Positions 44,304-55,624 of a DNA stretch of 64,000 nt are shown in pieces. Position 1 is the first letter of the stretch; each line of letters starts with the position of its first letter. The translations under genes and the position numbers were made by a program. Under the pieces are notes generated by a model that had not been told where the DNA came from, did not search any database, and saw nothing but the letters and a program-made list of their open reading frames with translations. The DNA comes from Caprella mutica (lineage: Eukaryota; Arthropoda; Malacostraca; Amphipoda; Caprellidae), in contig CANNZV010001822.1 in the NCBI GenBank assembly GCA_947561585.1, positions 62,001-126,000 of the forward strand. The letters are read 5' to 3'.

Positions 44304-44947
44304 ACTTGCATTATTGATAAGAAGAAACAGTATCTACTTTAATCCGAGAACGATTTGTGTGGATGCTAAATTTTTCTTGGTAGAAAGCCGCATTACAATG
44401 AATCGAATATTACTTTCTGGTAAAGAAATATGCTAAAAATACTTCCAAAGGAAGTAGATCTCTTTTAATCAAAGCCAATTGGAAGCAATTTTCCAAAGAA
44501 ATATGCCAAAGCCTACTGTTTTTCCTAAATATATATTTTTTTCTCTGTGTGTACTATGTACAGTTCAGAGAAATGATGACAAAGGCAAAACAAGTGTTTT
44601 GCCTTGCACACCTGTACTTTTTTATTGATTAGCTATATGAGTTAGATGAGGAGAGGAGCACCAGCAGGGGGGTGGGGGGAGGAGCACTAGCAGGGAGGGG
44701 GGGGGGGAGGGTGATCGAGAGGAGTTTAAAAGGTGGAGGATGAAAGGAGAGGAGAAGGGATATAAGAACTTAATCAATCCAGCATAGTAAGTTTTTAAAT
44801 AATGTATTTTCTGATCATAAAATGATTTTTAATCTGCCACACATGCATAAAAGAAGAGGAGGCAAATATAGGTGAAGGGGCATAACGTCACATAAAAACT
44901 ATAATGAAATTAATAAAACATAGTAAGTTTGTAAAAATATATATATA
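44304..44947. other. Non-coding spacer with a GA-rich minisatellite
   Basis: No gene seen. 44640-44760 is purine-rich, with GAGGAGCACCAGCAGGG and GGAGGAGCACTAGCAGGG in tandem and a G10 run. Confidence 0.5.
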
Positions 44948-45335
44948 CAGGGTGGTTCAAATAAGCGCCCTATTTTATTTTTCATCCCAAAGATGTGTTT
45001 TACATGTTTTTCATATTTTTCAGGTGATATGTAGACAACAGGCCTGGGAAATTCTAATGACATCAATATGGATCCAGCTGGAGGTTATACTGCTCAGCAG
45101 CGAATAAAAATCATAAATCGTACTTTGCCACAAAATCAGTTATTCTGTCGCAGCGGAAATTGCAGAGAGATTTGGGCAGGAACAATGTACTTGATAGAAG
45201 GACAATTCATCGTTTCAACATAGTTAGTATACCTTGGTTGGCATATTGAAGGATACTGGAGGACATCCATATAAAAAAATTTAAAACACAACTTTCGGAT
45301 GAAAAATAAAATAGGGCGCTTTTTTGACCACCCTG
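44948..45335. mobile_element. Internally deleted Tc1/mariner-superfamily element (388 bp)
   Basis: CAGGGTGGTTCAAATAAGCG (44948) is mirrored by CGCTTTTTTGACCACCCTG (ending 45335), and CCCTATTTTATTTTTCATCC pairs exactly inside. TA precedes the left end; the right flank is CA. The interior (45065-45230) still reads DPAGGYTAQQRIKIINRTL, then in another frame SVILSQRKLQRDL and RRTIHRFN. This is the N-terminal helix-turn-helix of a DDE transposase. Confidence 0.75.
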
Positions 45336-45859
45336 CATGTATGTATAGATATACATTAATATTTGATCATAAAATTAACTTTAATCTACCACACCTGCAT
45401 AAGTTACGGTGAAATGTGAGTTTCAATAAGAGGCAAAACACAAGATGAACCGGATACACAATACACTCACTTCACATGAGAGTTTACACTTGACTGCTTG
45501 CACAGGTGTGGAACACAGTAATGGTTAGTGAATTATTATACTCATATACAACCTCTAGGGCAGTGGTCGGCAACCTTTTTATCCTCGCGGACCTGTAAAC
45601 GTTCAACAATATTCTCGCGGCCCGGAGGGATGAATGAAGCTAATAATACTGGGTAGGCCAAAATTCGTTCACTTCTAAGTGGCTACTGCTTTGTTATTAT
45701 ACCAAAACGTGCTTAATATAATGCTTCATATAAATATTCCTTTTAAAATAACAATCTGGTACAAAAAATAGCAATAATACTCAGGTAAATATAATTTCAT
45801 AATTCAGGTACGAAAAATAAAATTAGATAAAAAAGAGGGATAACTTATAGAATCGGAAT

Positions 45860-46435
45860 CCTTATAGGATGCGGATTGTACAGGGGTGAAATCATTGGGG
45901 TACAGATTGTACAGGATCAAAATCACTGGGGTGTGGATTATACAGAAGTAAATCATTGGGGTACGGATTTTACAGGAGTAAAATCATTGGGGTACGGATT
46001 GCACGGGAGGGAAATTTTTGGGGTGCGGATTGTACAGAAGGGAAATCATTGTGATGCAGTTTGTACAGGAGATAAATCATTGATGTGCAATTATACAAGA
46101 GTCAAATCATTGGGGAGCGGATTGTACAGGGGAGATTTCATTGGGATGCGGATTCTACAGGAGAGTAATCATTGGGGTGCGATTGTACAACTATGAAATC
46201 ATTGGGGTGCGGATTGTACGGAAGTGAAATCATTAGGGTGCGGATTGTACATGAGGGAAATCATTAGGGTGCGAATTATACAAACTGGAAGTCATTAGGG
46301 TGCGGATTGTACAGGAGGGAAAACATTGGGGTGCGAATTGAACAGGAGGGAAATCATTAGGGTGCGGATTGTACAGGAGGGAAAACATTGGGATGCGAAT
46401 TGTACAGGAGGGAAATCATAGGGGTGAGGATTGTA
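45860..46435. repeat. 31-bp minisatellite, left arm
   Basis: About 18 imperfect units of the type GTACAGGAGGGAAATCATTGGGGTGCGGATT. It is open in one frame (45876-46196) only because 31 is not a multiple of three and stops are rare in the unit. No spacers, so not CRISPR. Confidence 0.85.
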
Positions 46436-47524
46436 TAGATGATCCAAAAAGAGATAGTATTACACAAGTATAATAAATTAATAATTAGGTAATAGTAGTC
46501 AGGTCTAAACGAGTCTTAATTAACATGATTTGTACGTGTCACAAAGTGTAGGATAGGGTTGTACTTTTTCGCATGGGCCAACAAACAGGAATGTTAATCT
46601 CTCTCTTGTCCCGGTACCAGGCCGCGGGACAATTGTTACCGGGCCGCGGAAGATTATTCAACAATTAATTTATAGATATAATTATGACCTCGAATATATA
46701 TATATATATATATAGTCAAGTGGGGCAAGAATCGAAAGATTTCATAAACATCTATCTATTTCAAAAACCAAGAACGGTACTGTCAAAACAAACACATCAG
46801 AAGATGCGGAACTGTTGTTCTATTTTAGTGCAATAAACATTCTTTTGAAGCACTTGAGACATTTTCTACAGAAGTAAAAAGTGGAAGTTTATTTTTACCC
46901 CCAAAATTTGTGAAAATGGGGTAAGAAAAAAATTGCATGGGGCTAATAATGAAATTTCATTTTATGCCCCAGAGACCAAAATTATCTTTTTTGAGACTGA
47001 ATTTCACTACAATTACAATTCATTGATACACTACAACTTTACAATTCATAAAAAACATCATACACTGATCTATGTGGTGGTGCAGATGTCCAAATACTAA
47101 ATCCAGGTTGTGTATTCTGTTTTATCGGTGGGAATGGAGGAGGAGTAGGATTTGATGTTAGAAAAAAAGTTAGGTGTTGAAGTTGGTGACCCGATTTCTA
47201 CAGTTAAGTCAAGTTGCGTGTCATTCTCCTATTGGTTATCTATCATAGGCTCATTGTTGTAATTTTCAAATTTTCCGCTATTCACCCATTTTCTGTTTTG
47301 ACATCAGGCAGTTTTGGCATCAGTTGATAGGCATTGTTTCCACACATGACACAGTATGTTAACAAAGCCTGCTTTCTGGTAAGCTCTCATGCAGCTGTTT
47401 TGTGCTCGAAGTTTCCTACTCAGATTCTTACTTCTTTGTAAGTGAAGAAAAACATGCAACATCTAGGGGTTGAAGCAAGTCTTTACAGTGAGGAGGCAGT
47501 TCCAGAATGTTAATATCTTCTTAA

Positions 47525-49735
47525 GGGGACCGCCCACCGAAGAAATCTCAAAATTTTATCTTTTTTTTTTTATTGTGTAAATAGTTGCTTTATAACCTTC
47601 TTATAGTGTGTGCAAAATATCAGAAGTCTCGTATAACTCTAACCCCCTGGTGAGAGGGAGAAAGGGAAAAGTGGGCCGGGGGGTAGGGAGTCAATATGTA
47701 GGGGAGGATGGTCATCAATGGGACACTGGGAACAATGGGACATGCTAAATAACTTTTTTATTTGAGGGTAATTTGAAACAAAATCTTAATGGTAAATTAG
47801 GCATACTTCAGTGCATTCACTCGCATTGCATTCAGCGATTATGGTGTAGTCTGCCCTGTGTATAAGCGAAAACGTGTTTTAGAGGTGGGAAAACTAAATT
47901 TTTCTTACTTTGTTTTCTATTGTTATAAATCTGTTAATTTAACATATAATGCTTACTGCATTTTTACATAATATTAAGTAATATGTAAAATATGATCATA
48001 AGAAAGGATTGCCTTTATACTTTTGTAGTTGAGCTGCTATACCCATATTTTTTCAAAATGGTGTCATGGTGATCATTGGGACAGAAAATTTGGTTAACAA
48101 TGGGACAGTGCCCTATTGTTAACCAAACGGTCTAGATATTCCATATGAATCAATAAATATCTATTTTTGATACAATAACGTGAACTGTAGCTTCAGGGCT
48201 TCTTGTAGAAACAGAGCTTCCAGCTGAAGCGGGACTTTCGACCATATTCAAGGGCTACAGCAATCTGAGGTCATCACAAAGCACTGCATATATAGAAAAC
48301 AAATTTCACTAATAAAAGAAAAAGATGCAGCATGATTGCAACGGCTACACCAGAGAAAGAAGAGCTTTTTGCTGGTGCCACTACGGATAGGGCCTTCGAA
48401 ATTACTCCATAAAGTATCCGCTGTAGATGGCCTGTGAACTATTGTTCTTGGTCTGGTATAGAACTCTTAATTTAACTGATCCATTCGTCTGAAGAACTTA
48501 AATCTCTACCGAAAAAAATGGAAATGAAGGTTTATGAACTTGTTGAATTTGATTCGATTTCTAAAGCGTATTCTGTTGGCCAAAAGCATTAAAAAGATAA
48601 ATACGAAATATTGATGTTAGGCGAAGATTCGAGTGCAATGAGCTTAATTTTACAAATGTTCCTGACATGGCATCGGTGAAGCTAGAGGACATTAAACTGA
48701 TATTATATGAACCAACTGAGTGTGGGACAACATGAAGAGATAATTCGAACTTGAAATTTGACCATAACCTCAACAATATACAAGTTTGATACACTGTCCC
48801 ATCGTTCACCAGGGTATGTCCCATTGTTCACCAGTGCTGTTATACAATGGGACAATTTTTTTTGCTTTTTATTTAATTTTTTTCTAGTCAACAGCATATG
48901 TGATAGCATTCGAGTTAGTTTCATTTTTTAAAGGAATATCTATATTACATATGGATTTCTTATTTTTCATACTTTGCCCATAGTAAAAGAAATATCAATC
49001 TTTCTGTGTATTTTGTCCCATTGATGACCATCCTCCCCTACTCTAAAAACCATCTCTCAGCCAATTATAATTCGTAATAATTAATTATATCGCTATATCT
49101 GGAACATACCCGTGTAGCACGCACACACCAATGAATGCAAAGAGAGATTAGCCAGTTGCCCCTAAACCTTCGAAGTGGATGGACGCTGCGTGTCAGATCA
49201 TCAAACTTTGAAAGGAAATTCCTACTAATTCTGATATCTACAAATCTTGTAATTCAAAAAAACTCCACCTATTTTTTGGTTGAAGCTAGAGCATTGCGGT
49301 TTTTTGCATTCGATACTCCATAATGATATTTACAATATTATTTTCTTCGATTTTTGATTTTAGAATTTGTTGTAGGAAAATTTTTTCCGACAAAAAATTA
49401 TTTTCAAAATTTTTGGTTTACTTTTTATGAAAAAGTCGAAATTTAGAAAACCCATTCGAAAATCAAAAATCGAAGAAAATCATATTGTAGATATCAGTAT
49501 GGAGAATCGAATGCAAGAAACCGCAATGCTCTAGCTTCAACCAAAAAATAGGTGGGGTTTTTTTTGAAAATGGTTCGAAATTTGTTTGAAATTCGAATAA
49601 CTCGTTTCCTATGGGTCTAATCGAAAAAATGTCAAGAACAAAAACGATAGACAATTCAATTTTATATATACATTAAAGGTTTCAGAACCATAACTTCAAT
49701 AATAAAATTTGTTCAAAATTTTGGGGGCGGTCCCC
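47525..49735. mobile_element. piggyBac-like MITE with TTAA TSD
   Basis: GGGGACCGCCC (47525) is mirrored by GGGCGGTCCCC (ending 49735), and TTAA is duplicated exactly at 47521-47524 and 49736-49739, the piggyBac signature. Removing it rejoins the two halves of the pogo pseudogene. It contains the CATCAATGGGAC element. The rest (49050-49735) is non-coding, with an internal inverted pair around CATTCGATACTCCATA. Confidence 0.8.
47697..49046. mobile_element. CATCAATGGGAC foldback element, copy 2
   Basis: TAGGGGAGGATGGTCATCAA near 47698 is mirrored by TTGATGACCATCCTCCCCTA (ending about 49040). It matches the 24691-25949 copy along its length in the opposite orientation, including the (C/G)AATGGGACA repeats and the segment readable as EMKVYELVEFDSISKAYSVG at 48521-48580. 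Confidence 0.7.
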
Positions 49736-50222
49736 TTAAGATGGCTAGCTCCATCGTCTTCACAGAGGTGTTACCGAGATGACCGTTCAAAATCAGTTGC
49801 AGTGAATTTCAAGAACGGCTATATTTTCTCTGTTACACCACGGGAAGCATAACTGTTTTTGAGCCTTTTATGACTATTGTCTTTTTTTTTTTTTTGAAGG
49901 ATCAGTTGGACGATCTTCACCAACTAGGTTTTTTATCATTTCTTTTAATTTGTCAAAATATTCAAGATAATAAAAGGATCAGCAGTTACAGCTTTTCTAG
50001 CTAGCTGCAGTTGTCCTACTTTATTAAATGCATAGTTGCCTAGTTGCAAACAATTGTACCATTCAAAGACAACATACCTGATTGTAATGTATACGCAAAC
50101 GATCATACTCTCAAATTTCTTAAATATGGTCAAGAATGTTTGTTCCAGCACTTGTGATAAAATCACACTTCTTTCCTTGCAAATATAGAGATATACACCA
50201 TGCTCTTTGTATGATTGCTTTC

Positions 50223-50541
50223 CAGCTAACCAAAAGCTGTTTGTCCCACGTCTTAAGACGTCTGATACCCCTCGCTATAGAGGGATTTAAGACGTGGGGC
50301 GGGGGAAATCAGACGTCTAACCCTCTGCAAGACGTCTGATCCCACGTCTTGTCCCTCTCTGACAGAGGGGGACATCCACATTGTCCCACGTCTTACCCCA
50401 CTCCGTTTTCCAGACGTGAGACAGAGTGTAGATGTCCCTCGCTATAGAGGGATTCAAGAAGTGGGACAGAGTGCGGATGTCCCTCGCTATAGAGGGAAGA
50501 GTGATTTAAGACGTGGGACAGAGAGGATATGGTTAGCTGGG
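50223..50541. mobile_element. Small TIR element with GTCCCACGTCTTAA motifs
   Basis: CAGCTAACCA (50223) and TGGTTAGCTG (ending about 50539) are inverted. Inside, GTCCCACGTCTTAAGACG-type sequence and CCCTCGCTATAGAGGGA palindromes recur three to four times in both orientations. GTCCCACGC also appears at 55005 and 55048. No TSD confirmed. Confidence 0.55.
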
Positions 50542-51587
50542 TTACATATATGTAGTATGTAACTATGTATGTTTGTTATTGAAAAATAATCTGTCCACTC
50601 TTAGCAAGCATTCACCTTTTCCATTCTCCTTGGTTTCATTCTTCTTTTGTTGCTGTAGCTTATTCCAGAGTAATTCCACATTCATGCCATACTTCTCAGC
50701 AATATGTTTTATCTTAGTACCATCATTTATATCTTGAAGAGCTACTACAATAGTAGATTCATTACATGTCTTTATATATATTTTGTAAACCATTACTAAA
50801 TATTCATATTTAAGTACCTACTTAAATCTACATGTACACCTAAAAAAAATAGATATCATTGCCAAAAATTATAGTTCCCAGAGCATTTTCCACATTCAGC
50901 TCAAAGAACTAAGAATATATATACGCATTACTATAAATTGTGAGGCAAAAAATATATTTCTTTTTTTGCCCTCATGGGGCATAAAATGAAATATTCTTTA
51001 TTCATAATTTACCCCATTTGCGTTCAAAAAGTGCCCCATCTTTGAGCACACATCCCCGCTCTCCAAATTGTTTTATATTGCATAGGAATAGCTTAGTAGT
51101 TGAGTTACATCTCAAAGTTCATTTTTCATCCCACTTTGGACCTTCAAATAGAAAATTCAACTTCAGAGCACATGTTTTCCGAAACTTGTTTTGGTATAGC
51201 TATACATTAAGCTATGTCAAATTCTTATTTATTGGTAGATTTTTTTCATTCACATATACAAATAAGCCTAATAAAAGTAACTTCAAAATGAGACATAGAA
51301 TGTTTAAATTGATTGTAATTTGTGTGAGTTACGGTAAATTCACTTTTTACCCCCGTTTGACTATAATACAAGGTTGGTAAGAAAGTTCAAATTTTCTGCG
51401 ACAAATACCATTAAAATGATTATATAATGTATAACAATATATCATATATGTATAACAATCAGAGGTGTTTTGATCAAGAGATTAACATTCCTGTTTGTTG
51501 GCCCATGCGAAAAAGTACAACCCTATCCTACACTTTGTGACACGTACAAATCATGTTAACTAAGAAGACACGTTTAGACCTGACTAC

Positions 51588-52019
51588 CACAGAACATTGA
51601 ATAGAAGAAGAAGTGTAGATCCCATTATATTACTCTTGAGTGCCGTTTACAGTGACGTCACTTAAACTAGAGCCACTCAGCCAATCAGAGGCTTCGTTTC
51701 ACCAGTTCTGTTTGAGTCCGTATTTTGAATGCGTATTACAACCGAAATGGTGTCAATTTGTGTTTGTTGCAAAGAGGATTAGTTTATTATTGCTTAGTAG
51801 CTGGGCTATAGAATATAGATAATCGTGTACATAATTTGGTAGGAAGATATGACTTCCAGCAAAGATAATGAGCTAAGGTAGAATGCACGCTCAAACTCTT
51901 TTCGAGAGAGTGTTTATAGTGACGTCAGCGATCAATGGACGTGATTGGTTGAAATTTTACGACTGTGTACACCATGTGTACACGTTCGATCTGAGCTTCT
52001 TCTTATTCAATGTTCTGTG
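51588..52019. mobile_element. 432-bp MITE with exact 8-bp TSD in the hAT right arm
   Basis: CACAGAACATTGAATAGAAG (51588) is mirrored by CTTCTTATTCAATGTTCTGTG (ending 52019). CTGACTAC is duplicated at 51580-51587 and 52020-52027. The inverted left arm of the host element (about 46485-46505) shows the uninterrupted site with a single copy of the target. The termini resemble the elements at 26525 and 27562. Confidence 0.85.
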
Positions 52020-52084
52020 CTGACTACTATTACCTAATTATTAATTTATTATACTTGAGTAATACTATCTCTTTTTGGATCATC

Positions 52085-53400
52085 TGTACAATCCGCACCC
52101 CAATGTTTTCCCTCCTGTACAATCTGCACCCTAATGACTTCCCGCCTGTACAATTTGCACCCTAATGACTTCCCGCCTGTACAATTTGCACCCTAATGAC
52201 TTCCCGCTGGTACAATTTGCACCTCAATGATTTCTCTCCTGTACAATCCACACCCTTATGACTTCCCGCCTGTATAATTCGCACCCTAATAATTTCCCTC
52301 CCGTACAATCAGCACCCTAATGATTTCCCTCCCGTACAATCCGCATCCCATTGATTTCACGGCTGTACAATCGCACCCCAATGATTTCTCTCCTGTAGAA
52401 TCCGCATCCCAATGAAATCTCCCCTGTACAATCCGCTCCTCATTGATTTCACTCTTGTATAATCGCACATTAATAATTTCTCTCCTGTACAAACCGCATC
52501 ACAATGATCACCCTTCTGTACAATCCGCACTCCAAAAATTTCCCTCCCGTACAATCTGCACCCCAATGATTTCTCTTCTGTACAATCCGCACTCCAATGA
52601 TTTCCCTTTTGACCAATCCGCACCCCAATGATTTCCCTTCTGTACAATCCGCATCCCAATGATTTTCTTCTTGTACAATTCGTAACCCAATGATTCTACT
52701 CCTTTATTATCTGTAAACCCAATGGTTTTACTCCTGTACAATCTGCACCCCAATGATTTTATTACTGTATAATCCACACCCCAGTGATTTTACTCCTGCA
52801 CAATCCGTACCCCAATGATTTTACTCCTGTATAAGCCGAATCCCAATGATTTTATTCCTGTATAATCCACACCTCAATGATTTTACTCCTGTACAATCCG
52901 TAACCCAATGATTTTACTCCTTTATAATCCGCATCCCAATGATTTTATTCCTGTATAATCTACACTTCAGTGATTTTACTCCTGTACAATCCGTACCTCA
53001 ATGATTTTACTCCTGTATAATCCGTACCCCAATGATTTTACTCCTGTACAATCCGTACTCCAATGATTTTACTCCTGATAATCCGAACCCCAATGATTTT
53101 ACTTCTGTACAATCCGCACCCTAATGATTTTACTCCTGTATAATCTGTACCCAAATGATTTTACTCCTGTACAATCCGTACCCCAATGATTTTACTCCTG
53201 TATTATCCGTACCCCAATGATTTTACTCCTGTACAATCCGTACCGCAATGATTTTACTCCTGTACAATCCGTACCCCAATGATTTTACTCCTGTATAATC
53301 CGCATCCCAATGATTTTATTCCTGTATAATCCACACCCCAGTGATTTTACTCCTGTACACTCCGTACCCCAATGATTTCACTCCTGTACAACCCGCACCC
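52085..53400. repeat. 31-bp minisatellite, right arm
   Basis: About 42 imperfect units of TGATTTTACTCCTGTACAATCCGTACCCCAA type, the reverse complement of the left arm. The units change gradually from the TTTCCCTCC form near 52085 to the TTTTACTCC form after 52700, so the array has subtypes. Confidence 0.88.
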
Positions 53401-53879
53401 TATAAGTATCCCTCTTTTTTTATCTAATTTTTTTTCGTACCTGAATTATGAAATTATTTTGACCTGAGTATTATTGCTATTTTTTGTACCAGATTGTTAT
53501 TTTAAAAGGAATGTTTATATTAAGCACGTTTTGGTATAATAACAAAGCAGTAGCCACTTAGAAGTGAACGAATTTTGGCCTACCCAGTATTATTAGCTTC
53601 ATTCATCCCTCCGGGCCGCGAGAATATTGTTGAACGTTTACCGGTCCGCGAGGATAAAAAGGTTGCCGACCACTGCTCCAGAGTACATTTCATTGGGAAG
53701 GGAGCAGCGCTGAAAAAGTGAAGCACTGATACTAATTTCAAAAAGATATGATGCCTTTTCTCAACAGTATACCTCAAAAAGATGATATATCCCATGCACT
53801 GGTGAGAGATTGCTTTTACTATTACATGGAGTAGCAAAATCATCGAATCTCAATCACCATCGATTATGGGGTATATTAA

Positions 53880-54204
53880 TAAAGTGTGTACTGGGAAATT
53901 GGGAATAAACATCTCCAGACTGAGATGCTCTGCGCAACATTCCATTCGGTGAGAGTGTTCCATCAGGTTTAAGCAAGGATAGGGAATGATTTGAATCCTA
54001 TTGAATTTAGGTGGAGAATTGAAAATGAAAGGCTGATGCTAATTTACACTTCCAAACCCCCTGCTCCATATTCTCTTTCGAAAATGATCATATGCAACTG
54101 TAAAGGGGATTGTAGTACCAAAAGTTGTACCTGATTCAGATATTTCCTTGCGATGCTCAAATATTTGTGGTCAATGCAGAGGAGTATCTTGCCATAATTG
54201 AATG
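53880..54204 (+). pseudogene. Fragment of a cysteine-rich (CXC-type) protein
   Basis: Across frame changes and stops, the plus strand gives TSKPPAPYSLSKMI (about 54050), then CNCKGDCSTKSCT and, one frame on, LRCSNICGQCRGVSCHN before a stop at about 54202. The spacing of nine or more cysteines fits the C-terminal tail common to a family of uncharacterised arthropod proteins that are often repeat-borne. Upstream, KLGINISRLRCSAQHS fits the part of that family that precedes the LPPT segment. The function is unknown. Confidence 0.45.
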
Positions 54205-55360
54205 GAATATGATTTAAATGACAGTACTGTGTATAGTTATAAGTAAAATATAAATAAAATGCGTTTCATTAGCCGCAATTAGCAAAGGAGTGACCTTTGA
54301 AAGGTGCTTCAAAAAACTCCACGGATATTGAAACACTGTTTTTAACCCTTCAAAATGAATTTCTTCAATAACTTTCAAATCCAATGACATAAAGTGGTAA
54401 ACTTTTTTTTCTGTGATATAACAACACCTATAAAGTAACATATGTAAAAATTAGCTTATTAATATTTTGTTTCCTATTTTTCTCTAGTTATTTGACCGGA
54501 CTATGGTATCACAAACAGAGAACGGTTTTGTTAAATTAACCATACGTATTTTGTCGATAACATTTAGTATAAATAAAGATTTTTTTTTTTGTTATTTTAA
54601 AATATTGTTCAAAGATTTCTTCACTACAGCAAAAAAATTCTTTCTGTAAAGTTACTAAAAAAGTTTGTTCATATTAACTTAAATATTGCTATGAAAGCAA
54701 TATAATATTGTTCAATATTTTTTATATATAACAATATGTTTTTGTACTATTAACTTGAAATATATAGTTAAAATGTAACATTATTGTTTAATAAGATACT
54801 TTTGTCTTTATAAATAATAATTTTGCTACAATAATATTATATTTTTGTTGTGATATTTTTTAATATTAACAATAATACATTGTCAGTAATAATAATTGTC
54901 TTCCATTTTAAATTACCACAATATGTAATCATTGTTCGTACAGAATCAAAATATATAAATTTATTAGTGTTTCTTGAGTGCTATTTTGTATCTATATTCC
55001 CACGTCTGTCCCACGCAAGGTATATTAACTATTAATATACATTGGTCCCACGCGTGATGTCCCTCACCTGGTTTACGCGGGGAAAAGTAATATATTGAGT
55101 CTTGGGTGCAACTCTTAATGGTAAAAATATTGATACATATTGCAGCAAGTTCATTCTAAAGCCTTATTTACGTATCATAACTACGTATGTAATGATAAAC
55201 AGTAGTAGGTATCTATGTAGTTATTGAGTAACACTAGTAAGTAACTAGGTAGGTAAGTGGAAATTGATAAATATTAATCAATAGCTATATTAAAAATATT
55301 CAATCATGCATGCATGAGATGTTCTATTGCTTTTTATAATAAGAAAGAAAAGATACAAAA
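54205..55360. other. Non-coding A+T-rich spacer
   Basis: No gene recognised. ACAGAGAACGGTTTTGTT near 54518 is inverted near 58293, marking a possible inverted pair. GGTCCCACGCGTGATGTCCC near 55045 relates to the 50223 element. Confidence 0.4.
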
Positions 55361-55363
55361 TCA

Positions 55364-55445
55364 ATAGAATGGCTGAGAGGATAGAGCTGTGAGGATAGAT
55401 CCGCAGATTGGAGATTGCAGATCGTCAGTTCGAGTCCCAAATACA
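55364..55445 (+). repeat. tRNA-derived SINE-like sequence
   Basis: TGGCTGAGAGG (55371) fits an internal polymerase III A box and AGTTCGAGTCC (about 55427) fits a B box, with the spacing of a long-variable-arm (Leu- or Ser-like) tRNA. The acceptor and T stems do not pair well, so I call a tRNA-derived SINE head or tRNA pseudogene, not a working tRNA. Confidence 0.35.
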
Positions 55446-55624
55446 CCACTTCATTTCTATATTCATTTCTTCCCATTTAATTTTTATATAACAAGTAACA
55501 ACATGAAACATTGAGCTAATTTATAAACAGCCCAATTTACATATAAATTATATGCAATAATTAAAGAAATGGTAATTAAAAGAGCATAATCTTTTTTTAA
55601 CCAAACGGTTTCAGGTAAAACAAT

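Larger units (their letters stand above)
47290..50793 (-). pseudogene. Pogo/Tigger-type transposase pseudogene
   Basis: Read downward on the minus strand, 50793-50563 starts MVYKIYIKTCNESTIVVALQ and contains IKHIAEKYGMNVELLWNKL, a psq-type helix-turn-helix as at the N-terminus of pogo transposases. At 49800-49745 comes LQLILNGHLGNTSVKTMELAI; the usual motif is ILDGH, so the catalytic Asp reads Asn here. After the piggyBac-like insertion, 47515-47430 reads NILELPPHCKDLLQPLDVACF, the LPPHTxHxLQPLDV motif. Stops and frame changes elsewhere show it is inactive. Confidence 0.6.
46713..51363. mobile_element. Pogo-like element nested in the hAT foldback
   Basis: TAGTCAAGTGGGGCAAG (46713) is inverted at the right as CCCCGTTTGACTA (ending 51363), with TA on the outside of both ends. 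It carries remnants of a pogo/Tigger-type transposase on the minus strand and is split by a piggyBac-like element (47525-49735) and a small element at 50223-50541. Confidence 0.55.
45561..53675. mobile_element. 8.1-kb hAT-like foldback with minisatellite arms
   Basis: CAGTGGTCGGCAACCTTTTT (45561) is mirrored by AAAAAGGTTGCCGACCACTG (ending 53675), the hAT-type terminus. About 280 bases then pair closely (CTCGCGGCCCGGAGGG, GTGAACGAATTTTGGCC). Next come 31-bp minisatellite arms (45860-46435 and 52085-53400), and then more paired unique sequence out to about 46610 and 51478. The flanks CTCTAGGG and CTCCAGAG match at 6 of 8 positions, a decayed TSD. Other transposons are nested inside. I find no hAT transposase. 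Confidence 0.75.

Noticed and set aside
52085..53400. Regular 31-bp repeats that could be taken for a CRISPR array
   Set aside because: There are no unique spacers, the units are contiguous, and the array is inverted-repeated at 45860-46435 within transposon ends in a eukaryotic genome.
55364..55445. Functional tRNA gene
   Set aside because: A and B boxes are present but the acceptor and T stems do not pair; downgraded to a SINE-like sequence.
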